From assembly GCA_016858145.1 (NCBI GenBank), contig JAEHOE010000152.1, forward strand, positions 124,001 through 188,000: a stretch of DNA of 64,000 nucleotides. The letters run 5' to 3'. Under the pieces are notes generated by a model. It did no database searches. It was not told the DNA's origin and saw only the letters and a program-made list of their open reading frames with translations. Source of the DNA: Edaphochlamys debaryana (taxonomy: Eukaryota; Chlorophyta; Chlorophyceae; Chlamydomonadales). Position 1 is the first letter of the stretch; each line of letters opens with the position of its first letter. The position numbers were made by a program, and so were the translations under genes. Below, piece by piece: positions 10,610 to 22,790 of this stretch.

Positions 10610-11773
10610 GGAAATCCGGCCCTCAGACCCGCAGCAGCGGGCCGTGGGGGGCTGGAAAGCATGTATGCGGACCTGATGGGTATCAATGAATTGAGGACTG
10701 TTGGCCAACTAGTAAGAGCCTATAGGGCAGGGGCGGGAGCAAGGGCGGGGCTCAGTGGAGCCCAGGGGGGCAGGCTGCCACCGATGGCTAGGAGCGAGTG
10801 CTCAAGGAAGGTGAAAGAGAACATCGTAGTTGGTCTGTGGGGACGAGGGGGGTATGAGTCTCTACCCGCAGCGCTACGCAATGGCCCTGCGCTCCTAGGG
10901 AGGATCGATAGCTTGATGGGCCATATTCCCGTACCGTGGGTGCAAGCAGCAACGGAGGTGGAAGAGAACCCGGACTTGGCCTGCCCAGAGGAGGAGGCAT
11001 GGAAAGAACTCTTGGGATGCATAGGTTGGCGGATCGGACAGACGCTTGTGTCAGCGGCTAGGCTGTCGGTGAGCTTGGCCACGGCCCTGCAGATGGAGCC
11101 CGCTTTTGAGTATGTGAAAGGCAAGCATTTGAATTTTGTGGCAGAGGCGCTGAGTGGTGGGGTAGGGGACGAGTCAGACCTGTTGGACCTACAAGCCACC
11201 TTGCGCAGGCTGTGGGCCCTGCGCTGGGAGAACGTGTGGAAGGAAGCTTTCTGGCGCTTGGCGCTCAACGGCTTTACTGGCTTTTCGGCACATGAAGGAA
11301 CGGCCACGTGCCCATGTGAGATTGCGATGCACGGAGGGGACAGATTGCACCACTTTTGGAAATGCTACTTGGCTGAGGGCCTGGTTGATGAGATGTGCGC
11401 GTGTCTAGGGGGCGAGCAGGGCATGCCATGGACCTGGCCACTTCGCCGGTTCAATCTTTGGCTGGCTCGACCAACGGAGGGAGTTGACCAGAGAGTGTGG
11501 GATGTGGTGTGTCTTGCAGCCACGACAGCCATGGAGAAGGGACGCCGATATCTATACGCGACAAGGGAGAATGGGAATCGCCTCGGGGTGCTGAACCGTG
11601 GACGTGTGTTGGTGTCAGCTGAGTTTTGGGGAGCGCTTCACTCTTTTGCTGCGCTCAGGCCACCAAGTGGCTGGGAGACAATACCGGCGGACCACCCTTT
11701 CCTGCGAGTCTCAGGTGGCAGATTGACTGTGCAGGAGCCCCCAGGCGTCCTGGCCTTGATTGACGATGATTAA
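10610..11773 (+). CDS. LINE ORF2 C-terminal segment (same frame, after the TGA)
   Basis: Open in the same frame as the endonuclease/RT ORF and contiguous with it apart from one TGA; the first ATG is at 10661 (370 residues from there). It is most simply the C-terminal domain of ORF2, not a separate gene. It contains a spaced Cys/His motif, CPCEIAMHGGDRLHHFWKC, like the C-terminal zinc-binding motif of L1-type ORF2 proteins. It also has Trp-rich stretches (LWALRWENVWKEAFWRLALNGF). It ends IDDD-stop. If translated alone it would lack RT activity. Confidence 0.75.
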   Translation, partial: GNPALRPAAAGRGGLESMYADLMGINELRTVGQLVRAYRAGAGARAGLSGAQGGRLPPMARSECSRKVKENIVVGLWGRGGYESLPAALRNGPALLGRIDSLMGHIPVPWVQAATEVEENPDLACPEEEAWKELLGCIGWRIGQTLVSAARLSVSLATALQMEPAFEYVKGKHLNFVAEALSGGVGDESDLLDLQATLRRLWALRWENVWKEAFWRLALNGFTGFSAHEGTATCPCEIAMHGGDRLHHFWKCYLAEGLVDEMCACLGGEQGMPWTWPLRRFNLWLARPTEGVDQRVWDVVCLAATTAMEKGRRYLYATRENGNRLGVLNRGRVLVSAEFWGALHSFAALRPPSGWETIPADHPFLRVSGGRLTVQEPPGVLALIDDD

Positions 11774-12549
11774 AGGCACAGCGGAATTAGTGGAATAGCA
11801 CTGAGGGGGGCTCTACGGGCCCGACCCTAGCAACGTGGTGTGACGACCGAAAGTCAGTCACGTTGCGTGGGTGTCGGTGTGCAGGTGGCACACCCAGTAG
11901 GTGGCGCTCTCGCTCAACCCCTCCCCTTCTGGAGGCGGTTCCTGCTGTAACCATCGCATCCTGCCTGCTATATCATTCACGCACCGCTCCACCACTACAA
12001 GATAGCAAGAAGTTAGTCCGTATACACGTGTCGCCTAAGGCCTCGGTCTCCGCCGTCGCTTCCACCCAAGCCCCCGCCCCCCCCCCCATGCCAGACCCTC
12101 CCACGCCCCTCCGTGGATCTCGAGGGCTGTGCACCGCTGCCCCCGCCCTGGCCCTGGCGGCCCGCTGCCCCCCTCGCTGCTGCCCCGAGCCGGACTGCCT
12201 GCCGCTGCGACAGGAGGCTGCCAATCACATACACCATGGCCCAAGGCTGCCAGAGCGCTGCTGCGTGCGGGTATACTGCTGACTGCGCCCCGCTGCCAAG
12301 AATGGACTGACGCCAAGCCAAAGGAAACGTAGGACCGGCTGTCCCTGGCCAGCTGGCGCAAGCGGGGAGCAAAGGGCTGGTAACGTCATGCAAGCAGAGC
12401 AGGGCAGCAACCGAGACCGACCGTCCTCCAAAGCCCGTTTACCCCTCTGTCCCGTCACCCCCGGCCAGCTGCCCAGCTGCCCCGAGTGCCCCAGAAGAGT
12501 TTACCAGGGCGAGTCGCGAGTCTTAGCCAGTTCCGGGGGCCGAACCCAC
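11774..12549. other. 3' region of LINE and spacer to the convergent gene
   Basis: No gene supported. It should contain the LINE 3' UTR and the 3' UTR of the minus-strand Jouberin-like gene that ends at 12550. No poly(A) or A-rich LINE tail and no TTACA (TGTAA on minus) were spotted. Confidence 0.5.
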
Positions 12550-15500
12550 TCAGTACGCCGGCTGCTGGCGGGGCCAGCTGGGGGCCGCCTGCGCCTGCGG
12601 AGTCCGCGGCGTAGCGGGGCCCTGCGGGTACCCCCCCTGCTGGGGGTACCCCTGCTGCGGATAGGGCTGCTGCGGGTAGGGTTGTTGCGGGTATCCTTGC
12701 TGCGGGTAAGGCTGCTGCGGGTAGGGCTGTTGGGGGTAGGGCTGTTGAGGGTAGGCTTGCTGTTGGGGGTATCCCTGCTGCAGCTGCTGCGGCTGCTGCT
12801 GTGGGTAGCCCTGCTGAACCCCGTACGCCTGCTGCGGGTAGGACTGCTGCTGCTGCGGCGGCTGGGGGGCGTAGGCTTGGGGCTGAGGGGGCGCGTAGCC
12901 CTGCTGGGGGTAGGCCGGCTGCTGCTGCTGCGGCTGCTGGGGGTACCCCTGCTGTTGCTGAGGGTAGCCCTGCGGCTGCGGAGGCGCCGCTTGCTGCGGC
13001 GCATAGCCCTGGAACTGCTGCTGCTGCTGCTGCTGCTGCTGAGGTGCCGCAGGTGAGGGGTAGGCGGCGGACTGCGGCGGCAGGGAGGGGTAGGCGGCGG
13101 GCTGCGGCGGCGGGGAGGGGTAGGCGGCGGGCTGCGGCGGCGGCGGGTTGGCCGGCTGCTGCTGCTGCTGCCCCCCATACGCCGCCTGCTGCTGCTGCGG
13201 CGGCGGCGTTTGCGGCCCAGGCGTCCCCGGGCCCTGCGCCTGCAGCAGCTGCTGCTGCTGCGGAGGCGGGGCCGGCGGCTGCAGCTGCAGCGTGCGCGTG
13301 GGCTGCTGGCGCTGCGGCTCGTGCTTGTGTGCCCCGCCCTTCTGAAACCGGGACTGAGGCAACATGTCCTCCTGAACGGGCGCCGCGGGCCGGGGCAGCC
13401 CGGGCGAGCTGGGCGCCGAACCCGGCTGTGAGTTGACCGGCGAGCTGCCCTGGGACGGCGGCGCTGGGCCCGCGGGCGGGGGCGTGTGCGGCCCGGACCC
13501 GGGGGGCCCGGGCGCGGGGCCGCGGGCGGGGGAGCCCGGGGCTTGGCCCGTGGGCGGCGGAGGCTGCGTTCCGGGTTGGGGGTGCTGCCACTGGTACTCC
13601 TGAAGCTGGGGCCCGGGTGGCGCGGGTGCGGGTGCGGGTGCGGGAGGGGAGTCCTTGAAGGCGGGGGGCGGCAGGGCGAAGCTGACGCCGGGGGCCTTGG
13701 GCCGCCCCGTGCCCCCCCCGCCCCGCATGGAGCGGTGCAGCAGCTCTCGCGCCACAGCTGCCTGCGCCGCCGCCTTGGCCGCCGCCGCCTCGGCCTCCGT
13801 CGCCTCCGCGCCCTCCTCGTCCTCGCCCTCCTCGTCCTCCTCCTTGACCGGAGTCACGGGCGCGAACCGGCTGCCCGGCAGGCCCAGACCTAGCGCCAAC
13901 GCATCCGCACCGCCGCCCGAGGCTGGGCCCAGGGCGGTGGGGGTGGACGGAGTGTCAGGCTCGCCTCCGCCTCCGCCGGAGCCGCCGGTGGCGACGGGCG
14001 CCGGCGGCGGCTGGCGGCGCGTGCGGTTTCGCGCCTCCTTGGCTTCCGCAAGCGCCGCGGCCGCCGCCTCCCGCTCGGCCCGGATCTTGTCCAGGCGGTT
14101 GTACGGCACCACCAGGTGATCTCCGTTGGGATCTCCTGGGCCCTTGAGGATGCCACGCTCGCGGGCGTCCCTGAGAGGGGGAGGTGCGGCAGGGGGTGGT
14201 TGGTGAATGAGGTTGGTGGTGAGTGACGAGACTAATGATGCGGCACGGAAGAAGAGGCTATTGAGGATGTGGCCGCTGAAAAAACGCAGTGAGGCCCAGT
14301 GAAGACGGCCGCTTGCCCACGCATGCGGCACCCGCCCTCCCCACCCCCGCCCACCTGCGAATGTCCCCCAGTATGATCTTGAGCAGCTCGGGCGTGAGGC
14401 GGTCGGGGATGTCCCAGCGGGGGCGGTAGGTCTCCTGGTGGCGGCGGTCGCGGGCCATGAGCTCCACCGTGTTCTTGTGCCCGATCTGAGGGGGAGGAAG
14501 CGGAGGGGGAGGGGTAGGAGGTGGAGGGGAGGGTGGTGAGGGGGAAAGACGGGGCAGCCCGTGAGGCGTCAGCGGCAGGCGGAAGGGCGCGCATGTAGGA
14601 GACCAGGTGCAGGCAGTGCTAAGCAGACCCCAACGCCTCCAGCCAACCCACATCATCCCTCCCCTCCCTCCCTCTGCCCCCCCCCCACCTGCAGTGCGTA
14701 GTCCGGCAGGGTCTTGTCGTACGCCAGCATGAGCATGGGCGCCCACGAGGCGAAGGAGCAGACCACGGCCACGTGGAACAGGGGGTTCCAGGCCACCTGG
14801 GGGGGGGGAGGAGGGGGAGGGAAGAGGGAGGGGGAGGAGGGGTGCTTGCGGGTGGGGAGGAGGAAGGGCAGGGCCGGTGGCGGTCTGGAGGCATCATACC
14901 TGATCATCCCAACCCGTACTCACGAACCACCGTGGGAGTCTGCGCTCGGTTCCCGGGGTCCATCTGCGCGCACCCTCCCCAGCCCCCCTCCTCCCACCCT
15001 CCACCACCACCCCCACCCACCTGGTACACCGTGTCTCCCCCCAGCGCCATGTGCGGCAGCACCGTGGGCGGGCCGCCGTCCGCGTCCCAGATCACCACCT
15101 TGCCGTCCTCGCTGCCGCACACCAGGTAGCGCCCGTCTGTGGGGGAGAAGGCGGGGAAGGGGAAAGCTCGTTAGTTGAGGGGGAGAAGGGGAAAGGGGAA
15201 AGCTCGTTAGTTGAGCTCCAGGGTACCGCGCCACGCTTCCACTCAGGCTCGCAGTGGCCATACCGCCATGCCGCCTGTCGCTCCCAGGCCTCTGTGCCAT
15301 CAGCCCTTTCCGCAATCCCCCGATTGCCCCCCCCCCCATCAGGCACCCACCCGGGCTGAACGTGGCCTTGAGTGGCGCCTCCCGGCACCGCACACCCAGG
15401 AACTGCTCCGCGCGGCTCATGGACCGCGTCTCCAGCACCAGCAGCCGCGAGCGCTTGGTCAGCACCCCCAGGCGCCGCCCCGAGTGGTGCAGGAACACGT

Positions 15501-18500
15501 GGGCCAGGGGCTCGCCGTCGAACTCGTCCACCCTGTGGGGGGGGTGGTGGTGGGGGGGTCAGGTTGAAAGGTGAAGAAAGGGGGGTGGAGAAAGGTGGTG
15601 GTGGTGGTGAGAGGAGAGGTGCATGCAGGGAGGGCGCGAGCGGATGCCACACACCATGCAGCTCGCCTTCGCCCCCCGTTCAGGCCCCACTCACTGCCGC
15701 AGCACGCGCAGGATGTTGGCGGCGGGGTTGGGCACCACGCCGCCTCCCTCGCCCCCGGCCCCGCCCAGGGTCGACCGCCCCGACGCGTTCAGGCTGCCAG
15801 GGGTGGCGGCCCCCGCCGCCCCCGCCGCCCCGGGCGTAGCGGCCCCCGCCGCTGCTGCTCCCCCAGCGGCCCCCGGCCGCAGGGAGGCGTTGAGCGAGGG
15901 CGCTCCGCTGCCGCTGCCGCCTGCTGCGCTGCCCGCGGCCCCGGGCCGTAGGGAGGCGTTAAGGGCGGCGCGGGGGAGCATGGAGGCGTTGAGGTTGACG
16001 GGCGGGGGCGAGGTGCGGCGGGTGGTGGCGTTGAGCTTCGAGGTGCTCAGCATCGTGGCGTTCATGCCGCCGCCCGTGCCTGCCGGGGGGAGGGTTGGAG
16101 GAGGGTTGGAGGAGGGTTGCGGGGCGGAGGCGTCAGGGACATGCGCGCAGGGGGCAGTTGCGCAGCTGAGGTTTCGAGCGAGGCCACCACCCTCCAAGCC
16201 CCTCCAAGCCCCCCCACGCGCACACCGCCCCCCCCCCCCCACCGCTGCTCATGGTGGAGATCTTGAGGTTGGTGCCCCCCGGGGCGGCGGCTGCGGCGTC
16301 CTGGGACTTGGTCACATCGCAGCTGAACTCCTGCGGCGGGGGGGGGGGGAGGGGTGTGCAGAGGGGGCGGAGCGGGGGCGGAGGGGCGTGTGGGCTTCTG
16401 CGGTCAGCCCCGGCCCATGAGCCCCACACGCCAGGGACCTTGACCGCGCCCCCTCCTCGCTCACCACTCCCACTCCCCTCCAGACCCCCCATCTCAAGCT
16501 GCTCCCCCACCTGCAGCATCCCCCTTCCCCCCCCCTCCAGCCCCCCCCCTCCTCCCCCGACCTGCAGCACCCCCGCGCTATCCGCTGCGTAGAGGCGTGT
16601 GCCCAGCTTGTCGAAGCACAGCGAGTTGATGCAGCCGTACTGGGTCTGGGGGGGTTAAGGGGGGAGGGGGGAAGGGGGATGAAGGGAGAGGTGCTGGAGC
16701 GGTCGAGCAGGGTAGGGTTACGGGACGGCGGTGCACAGACATGTGCAGCCGAAGACCCCAGTCGTTCCTCCCCCCGCGCCCCATCTCCCCCCCTCCCCAC
16801 CTTGACCGCCGCCAGCAGCTCCCCCGTGTACCGCCTCCACAGCCGTACGGTGCCGTCGTACGCCCCCGTGGCCACCAGCGTACTGCCGGGTTTCTGCGGG
16901 GCGGCACGTGCGAGTTCGACAACCACGTCAAGGCAACGCCTCCACCAAGAACCGCATGCTCTTGGTCTCCGCCAAACCTCAGTCAAGCCCACTGGGCCCC
17001 TGGCCACCCTGACCACACCGCGAAGAGCATCCCCCCCTAGCTTCTCAGCCCCCCACCCCCTCCCCTCCCGACCTGAACGGGGTGGAACTGTGCCGAGTAG
17101 ACGAAGCAGGCGTGCAGCAGCAGCGTGGGGTGGGGCAGCCCGCTGCCGGCCGCGGCCTTGCCGGCCAGCGCGGGGGCGGACACACCGCTGGCAGCGCCGG
17201 GGGTGGTGGAGCTGCGGGGCCCGGCGCCGCCGGCCGTGCCCGGTCGCCCGGGGAGCGTGGAGTTGGGGGTGCCGGTGCCCGAGGCCCCCGGGGCCGTGCC
17301 GGGGCGCACGGTGGCCAGCAGGTTGAAGCGGGGCGCGGCAGCGGCAGCGGCGGCGGGGGACAGCCCGACGGCGGAGTGGGGCGTGACGGCGCCGCCGGGC
17401 GTGCCGGTGCCGGTGGCGGCGCCCTCGGCGGCGGGGGCGCCGGTCGCCATGAGCGCTGCCTCGGCGGCGGCGGCGGCGGCCTCGGCGGCATCCGTGGCGG
17501 CGTTGGCGGCTGCGTGGAGGAAGGGGGGATGGCGGGCGACAAAGCGATTGGCCAGTTTGGCATGATGCCAAGACACGGCGCAAGGCCGCGTGGCAAGGCG
17601 CTTTTGCCATCCCACCGGCCCCCTTCTTCGCCCCACTCCATTCCCCCATGTTCTGTAGCCATCAACGCCCCGGCACCCCGCCCCGTCCAACACCTCCACC
17701 CCTCCCCCGGCCCCCTCCTCCCCTCCCGCCCCCGTCCACCCACCCCCCGGGTTCAGCTCCCAGATGCGGGCGGTGCCGTCCGCCGAGGCCGTGATGATGG
17801 CCGAGTCGTCCCGCGCCCAGGCCACCTCGTACACGAACCCCGAGTGCGCGCCGTGGATGGTCTTGACGCAGGCGCCTGGGGGGGGGGCAACAGGGGCGCG
17901 CGCGTGGGTGCGTGCAGGGCGAATGACGCTGTGTTGGAACGGAGGGGGGCCTAAGGGTTGGTTGCGTCAGGGCGGGCGGGTTGAGAATGCAGGCTTTCCC
18001 TGGATTGCCCCGGTGGGGCCCCAACCAAGCTCCCAGGAGCCGCCCCCCACACCCCACAAACCCACCCGTGAGCGTCTTGTAGATGACCAGCTTGAACCTG
18101 TCCCCCGCCTCCCCCAGGCAGGCCGCCAGGAAGGTGCCGCCGTGGCTGAAGGCCACACAGGTGACGCCCAGGGCGCCCCCGGGCAGCTTGCGCCAGTGCG
18201 TGTTGGGGACCTGGGGGTGGCGACGTGAGGGCGGCGCGCGAGCAGGAGGGGAGCGGCACGAAAGGAGGTAGCGTGTGGTTGGGTAGCGCGAGCAGGAGGG
18301 AAAGGGAGTCTTTGGGTCATAATATGGCACGGCTGTTTGCCTCGGCCCCCATTCAGCGCACACACCTTGCAAGGCTCCGTGATGGGGCGGTAGTACTTGT
18401 GCTTGGTGATGTCCTCCGCCAGCTCCGCCGCCTCGCCGCCCTCGCCCGTCAGGTAGGCGGACAGGGGGATGCGGCCTGGGGGGTGGGGGATTGGGGGCGT

Positions 18501-21500
18501 GGGTGGGGGTGGGGGGTAAGTGGGGCAGGTAAGCTAGACACGGGGGACCGTCAAGTCATGTGGAAACCCCTGCGCCACCACCCACGCTCCGCTGCCCCAG
18601 TGCTACCCCAGGAATGAAGCGGCCAGCGGTCATTCACCGCGGTGCAGCTGTCCTGATGCAACCCCGCGCCGCCCCCCGCTGCCCCCTCCCGCCTCCCCCG
18701 GACCACCCGTCTCACTGGTCTCGAAGCCGCTTCCGTAGCCCGCGGGCAGGAAGGGGCGGATGCCCTTCTCCGGCTCCGTGATGACCACCTCGGGCTCGGG
18801 CCGGGGCACGGCCTGGGGGGGTGGGGTGGAAATGGATGGGTTGGGGGTGTACAAAGTCTAGAATGAGACGTCACGGCAGGCGGAGGGAGGGAGGCCGAGG
18901 GGTCGGTGCAGGGGGGACAAGGGCGATGTGAAGACGGGAGGGCAGGCCGCTTGGGGAAGACCAAGGCACGTTGGTCGTCGTCCGGTGCAGGCGTACGGGC
19001 AGCCTGCCCCTTGTCGCGTTCGCGTTCCATTCACATCCCCTCGCCCCCCTCCCCCCTCTCCCCCCCCCCCACACGCACCTGCAGCACCACTGTGAGCGCC
19101 GAGGGGTACTTGGGCACCACAGCGGCCCCCCCCACCGCCATCAGGGCCTGCCAGTTGACGTAGGCGCGGCTGGCGGCGTTGACCTGGGGGGGGGGGTGTA
19201 TGGGGTGGACAGGGGAGGGGGAGGGCAAGGCGGAGAAGTCGGGGTGACAGATATGTTGGGCCGGGGAGGGGAGGTGAGAGAATGGGCTTGAGCCAGCGTA
19301 TGCCAGCGGCTGCTTACGCACGCCCGCACCTGCGAGGGGTGCAGGGGCACGGGCGCGTCCACCCCCTCCAGGGCCGCGGCCGTGATCACGCCCCCGCCGG
19401 GCGCCGCCGCTGCTGCCGCCGCCGCCGCCCCGGGCTGCGGTGCCGCAGCTGCGGGCGTCTTGGAGAAGAGCCCGCCCGAGGGCGCCCCGCCGGCGCTCTT
19501 GCGGGTCACCTCCGTGATGTCTGCGGGGGCGGCACACGTCCGGAAGTGAGTGCGGAGGTCGCTGCGCAAACACGCAATCGACTTTAGGCCACAGCTAGCG
19601 GGATAGACAGCCCTTGCCCACTCAATCCCCTCCCCCCCAAGCTCCCTCCTCCTCCCTCCATGCCTTCACCCCGCTCTCTCCATCCACTCTCTCCTTGCCC
19701 TCCCCCCCCCTCCAACCTCCCACCGCCTCCCCCCCCCTGCCCCCTCTCCCTCCCTCTGCCCCACCCTTCTTGTACTCGTACAGCTGCAGCTTGAGCCGCC
19801 CCAGCAGCGGCTGCCGGGGGCCGCCCGGCTCCACGGGCGGAGGGCCCGCGGGCCGCAGGAAGGCCCAGGCCACCAGGTGGGCGCCGTCCGCGGGGTCAAA
19901 CAGCTTGCGGTGCTTGCCGAAGCGCTGGTAGGAGACCGGGAGCTGGAGCACCTGAGGAGTGTAAAGGGGAGGGCAGGCGGACGGAAAGGGAAGAGATTGG
20001 TCTAGGCGCCCTTGCTGTTGTAGTGCACGTCGCACCCCTGCAAGAGACCGTTCCCTTCCAGTCCCCATTTCTCACCTCCAAGCCCCCTCAACCCCCCCCA
20101 CACACCTCGAATATGAGCAGGGGGTCCAGCGCCACGATGCGCTCCACCGCCTCGTCCACCAGCAGTGTCTCCTCCCAGGCGGCCATGGTGCGGGCCTGGG
20201 GGCGTGCGGGGTGGGGGGTGGGGGCTGGGGTCAAGGGGCAGAGCGACTCGGGGTGTGGGGGCGGTTGCAAGCGAGGATCCAGCTGCTGCGGTATATTACA
20301 TTCTGGTCCGTACTAGCCCCATGATCCTGCTCACCCCAACGCCGTGCCCCCCCTCATACCCCCAGCCCCCCACCTCTGGCCTGCTGAGCAGGTCGAAGGG
20401 CTGCGTCTGCACGGGCGGCAGCTGCTTGAGCACGGCCGCGGAGGGGTGCTCGGAATCGTTGGCGGCGGTGTAGATGGTGGGACGGCCGGCGTACTCGAGC
20501 ATCTGGGGGTGTGTGGGTGTTGTTAGGGCGTGAGGAGGTGGGAAGAGGGGTCAGGGAGGAGCGATGACAGGGGCCGGGACCAACGCGCACAGCCCACGCC
20601 CTCCCTCCCGCCCTCCCTCCCGCCCTCCCTCCCCCCTCTCTTTCCCCCCTTACTTCCCACGCCACCCCATACACAGCCCCCCCCCCCAAACAGAACACCC
20701 ACGCCCCCACGCGCCTGCGCCTGCATGTCCGCCGTGAGCGCCCCCAGCGCCGGGTCGTCCAGGGTGCCCAGGTACTGCCCCGAGGCGGGGTCCAGGCAGT
20801 GCACGCGGACCACGGGGTTGGTCAGCATGTTGTCGTTGCGGAGGGCCTGGAGGGAGGCAGGGGGAGGGGAGGGGAGGGGTGGGAGGGGTGCGTGATTGAG
20901 TGAGTGATGTGCGCCATAAGATTGCACCCTTGCTCTTTGTACTGGATACCCCGAGAAGTGGCAACGTGAACGCAATGCCCCCTCCCCTGCCGCACACCTC
21001 TGAGCGCTGCACAGTCACGGCCAGGACGTTGGGGGGGATGGGCTTGGTGTAGAGCGGGCCCGTGATGGGGGGCGGCGGGGGCGGGCCGCCGCACACGTCC
21101 CCGCCCTCGCCCAGGCCCGCAGCCAGGGCCTCGGGGGACAAAGTGATGTCCCCCATCGCCCCCGTGCCCCCCGACACGTCTCCGTACATGGGGTCCCACG
21201 TGGGGGCGCCGCCGGGGGGCGTGGAGCCGGGCGGAGTTGAAGGGGCACCGGGCCCTGCACCCGCGCCCTGAGGCGTGCCTGGAGCCGCCGGGCCCTCGCC
21301 GGGCCCGCCCAGGCCCTCGGCTGAGGGGGCCCGAGCGGGGGAGCCGGGGGCGGACACGGGCAGGGGCGCGGGTGTGGGCGCGGGACCCCGCACGCTGCCC
21401 GTTGCGCCCAGCGCCGCGGCGGCGGCGGCGTGGCGGCGCTTGGTGCGGCGCATGGAGGCGTTGAGGGACATGGACATGTCGGAGGAGGGGGAGGCGAAGC

Positions 21501-21995
21501 CGGGGGTGGCGGCGCCGCCGGGGCCTGCGCCTCCGCCGCTGGAGGCGGTGGCGCGGCCGCGGCCGCCGGTGGGGTCCAGGTTGGGGGTGCTGGACTGGGG
21601 GCTCAGGGGCGGTCGGCCGGTGGGGGTGGAGGGGCCGGGGGCGGTGGAGGGTCGTGCGGGGCTGCCCGGGTCGCCGGTGAAGGAGACGCGCGCGCGGGCG
21701 CCTGTGCGAGTGGGTGGGGATGTCGAGGGGCGAAGGGCATGGTGGGGTGAGAGACACCAACTTCTTGGGGTTTGTGCTCGCTAGCGGCAAGCTGCCTTGG
21801 ACGAAGTTGATGAGAACGCTGCAGTTGCGGTGGCTCTCCGCAAGCGTCGTCGCGCTCCCGCGTTCGGAGAGCGAGCACATGCACGCCGGTTCCAAACATA
21901 GCAGCGCCCCGCAGCTTCAACCCTGGCAGTACCTGAAGACGCAGCGCTAGCATTTGAACGCTCCGGCGCGAGTTGTTCGGGCTCGCGCGGGCCAA
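12550..21995 (-). CDS. AHI1: Jouberin (AHI1)-like WD40 transition-zone protein
   Basis: Jouberin acts at the ciliary transition zone. 22 exons on the minus strand (high to low): 21995-21758, 21701-20998, 20846-20715, 20502-20374, 20195-20106, 19951-19765, 19520-19318, 19183-19079, 18812-18716, 18475-18366, 18210-18066, 17875-17744, 17509-17073, 16893-16801, 16645-16562, 16330-16243, 16079-15695, 15532-15351, 15136-15021, 14796-14689, 14485-14355, 14170-12550. Joined: 1838 residues, phase consistent throughout. The order matches Jouberin: [58 protein letters not shown], then WD repeats ([94 protein letters not shown]). Residues about 1300-1838 are Pro/Gln-rich with repeated [10 protein letters not shown]; the C-terminal SH3 domain of vertebrate Jouberin is absent. 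The third intron needs a GC donor. The start ATG is the least certain point. Confidence 0.85.
12600..13330 (-). repeat. Coding Gln/Pro/Tyr-rich low-complexity repeats in the Jouberin-like C-terminus
   Basis: Minus-strand reading gives many copies of [11 protein letters not shown] and AYPS motifs and poly-Gln runs. On the plus strand it appears as CTG/GGGTA-rich repeats. The pattern resembles prion-like, condensate-forming tails. Confidence 0.85.
15140..15216. repeat. Tandem duplication inside a Jouberin-like intron
   Basis: The segment ending AAAGCTCGTTAGTTGAG occurs twice, about 37 bases apart (near 15159-15179 and 15196-15216), with purine-rich flanks. It lies in the intron between exons 18 and 19. 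Confidence 0.8.
20597..20634. repeat. 12-bp tandem repeat in an intron
   Basis: Unit CCCTCCCTCCCG repeated about three times in the third intron of the Jouberin-like gene. Strand-asymmetric pyrimidine tract; no function inferred. Confidence 0.7.
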
Positions 21996-22790
21996 AACGA
22001 GATGCCGGCAGCTCCATGGTGGTCGGAACCTGTGCCAAACAGCCCTAAACTATCCAAGCGCTATTGTTGCATCAACCTGCGTCTACTAGGGGATAATCAC
22101 GACGTGGGTTCTTAAGGATGGACTCGGGAGCTTGCGGATGGGCCCCGCTACTGCGACCCACACAGCCAGGAAACCAAGCGTTGTCTAATTGGGGCCAACT
22201 AACATATTGCTATGGCCTGAGCAACTATGGGGCGGAGGCGTGTCTGTCGCGGCCTTTGTGAGGGGAGCTCGGGTTCAGCCCATGCAGCGAGTGTGGCGGG
22301 CCGCCTCAGAGTCCGGAGTCCGAGTCCGGCCTGGTCCGGCCGCACCGGGCCGCACGTCCCAAGACCGCGCCGAACTCAACGTATCAGCTTCCCTACACAT
22401 GCTGAAGCCAACGTGGCCCAAGCCGAGATGTGGAAAGTGCCGATGCCCGGCCAACTTCCCAAGCGTTCATCCACCTCTCCCACCCCGCGCATCCTGTCTA
22501 CCTACAAGCTATCAGACCGCTAGCTCAAACTTCTGCGGTGCACGCTGCAAGCGTCAGCCCTGCACATGTCCCTGTCTCTAGTTGTCTAGTACTTCACTCC
22601 ACAAACCCAGGCCGTGTGTGCTCCCCCGCACCCCCCTGCGCCGCAGGTCTTCAGCATGCCAAGCCCCAGTACCCCGCAACTCCTGCCGGCCCACAGGGCC
22701 CCCAACCCCACAGGCCCCCCCCCCTCGCCCTCGCCCCACACCCCCAACCCCAGGACAACTCCCCCAGGAGCCATGCACCCCACGGCCCCC
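21996..22790. other. Intergenic region between two minus-strand genes
   Basis: It holds the presumed promoter and 5' UTR of the Jouberin-like gene and the 3' UTR of the signal-peptidase-like gene. No coding region is supported and no TTACA was seen. Confidence 0.5.

Larger units (their letters stand above)
5207..11773 (+). mobile_element. L1-type non-LTR retrotransposon (minimal extent = ORF1 to end of ORF2)
   Basis: Two consecutive ORFs on one strand: a gag-like ORF1 with a coiled coil, then ORF2 with an apurinic endonuclease, reverse transcriptase and a C-terminal CCHC-like motif, the layout of L1-clade LINEs. The ORFs are 24 bases apart. No LTRs were seen. The outer ends were not found: no clear poly(A) tail or target-site duplication was recognised, so the limits given are those of the coding region only. 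The insertion sits between the cyclase 3' end and the convergent Jouberin-like gene. One in-frame TGA in ORF2 suggests that this copy is not autonomous. Confidence 0.9.

Noticed and set aside
12801..13436. Plus-strand Ala-rich frame opposite the Jouberin tail
   Set aside because: Mirror of the Gln/Pro-rich minus-strand exon; no domains.
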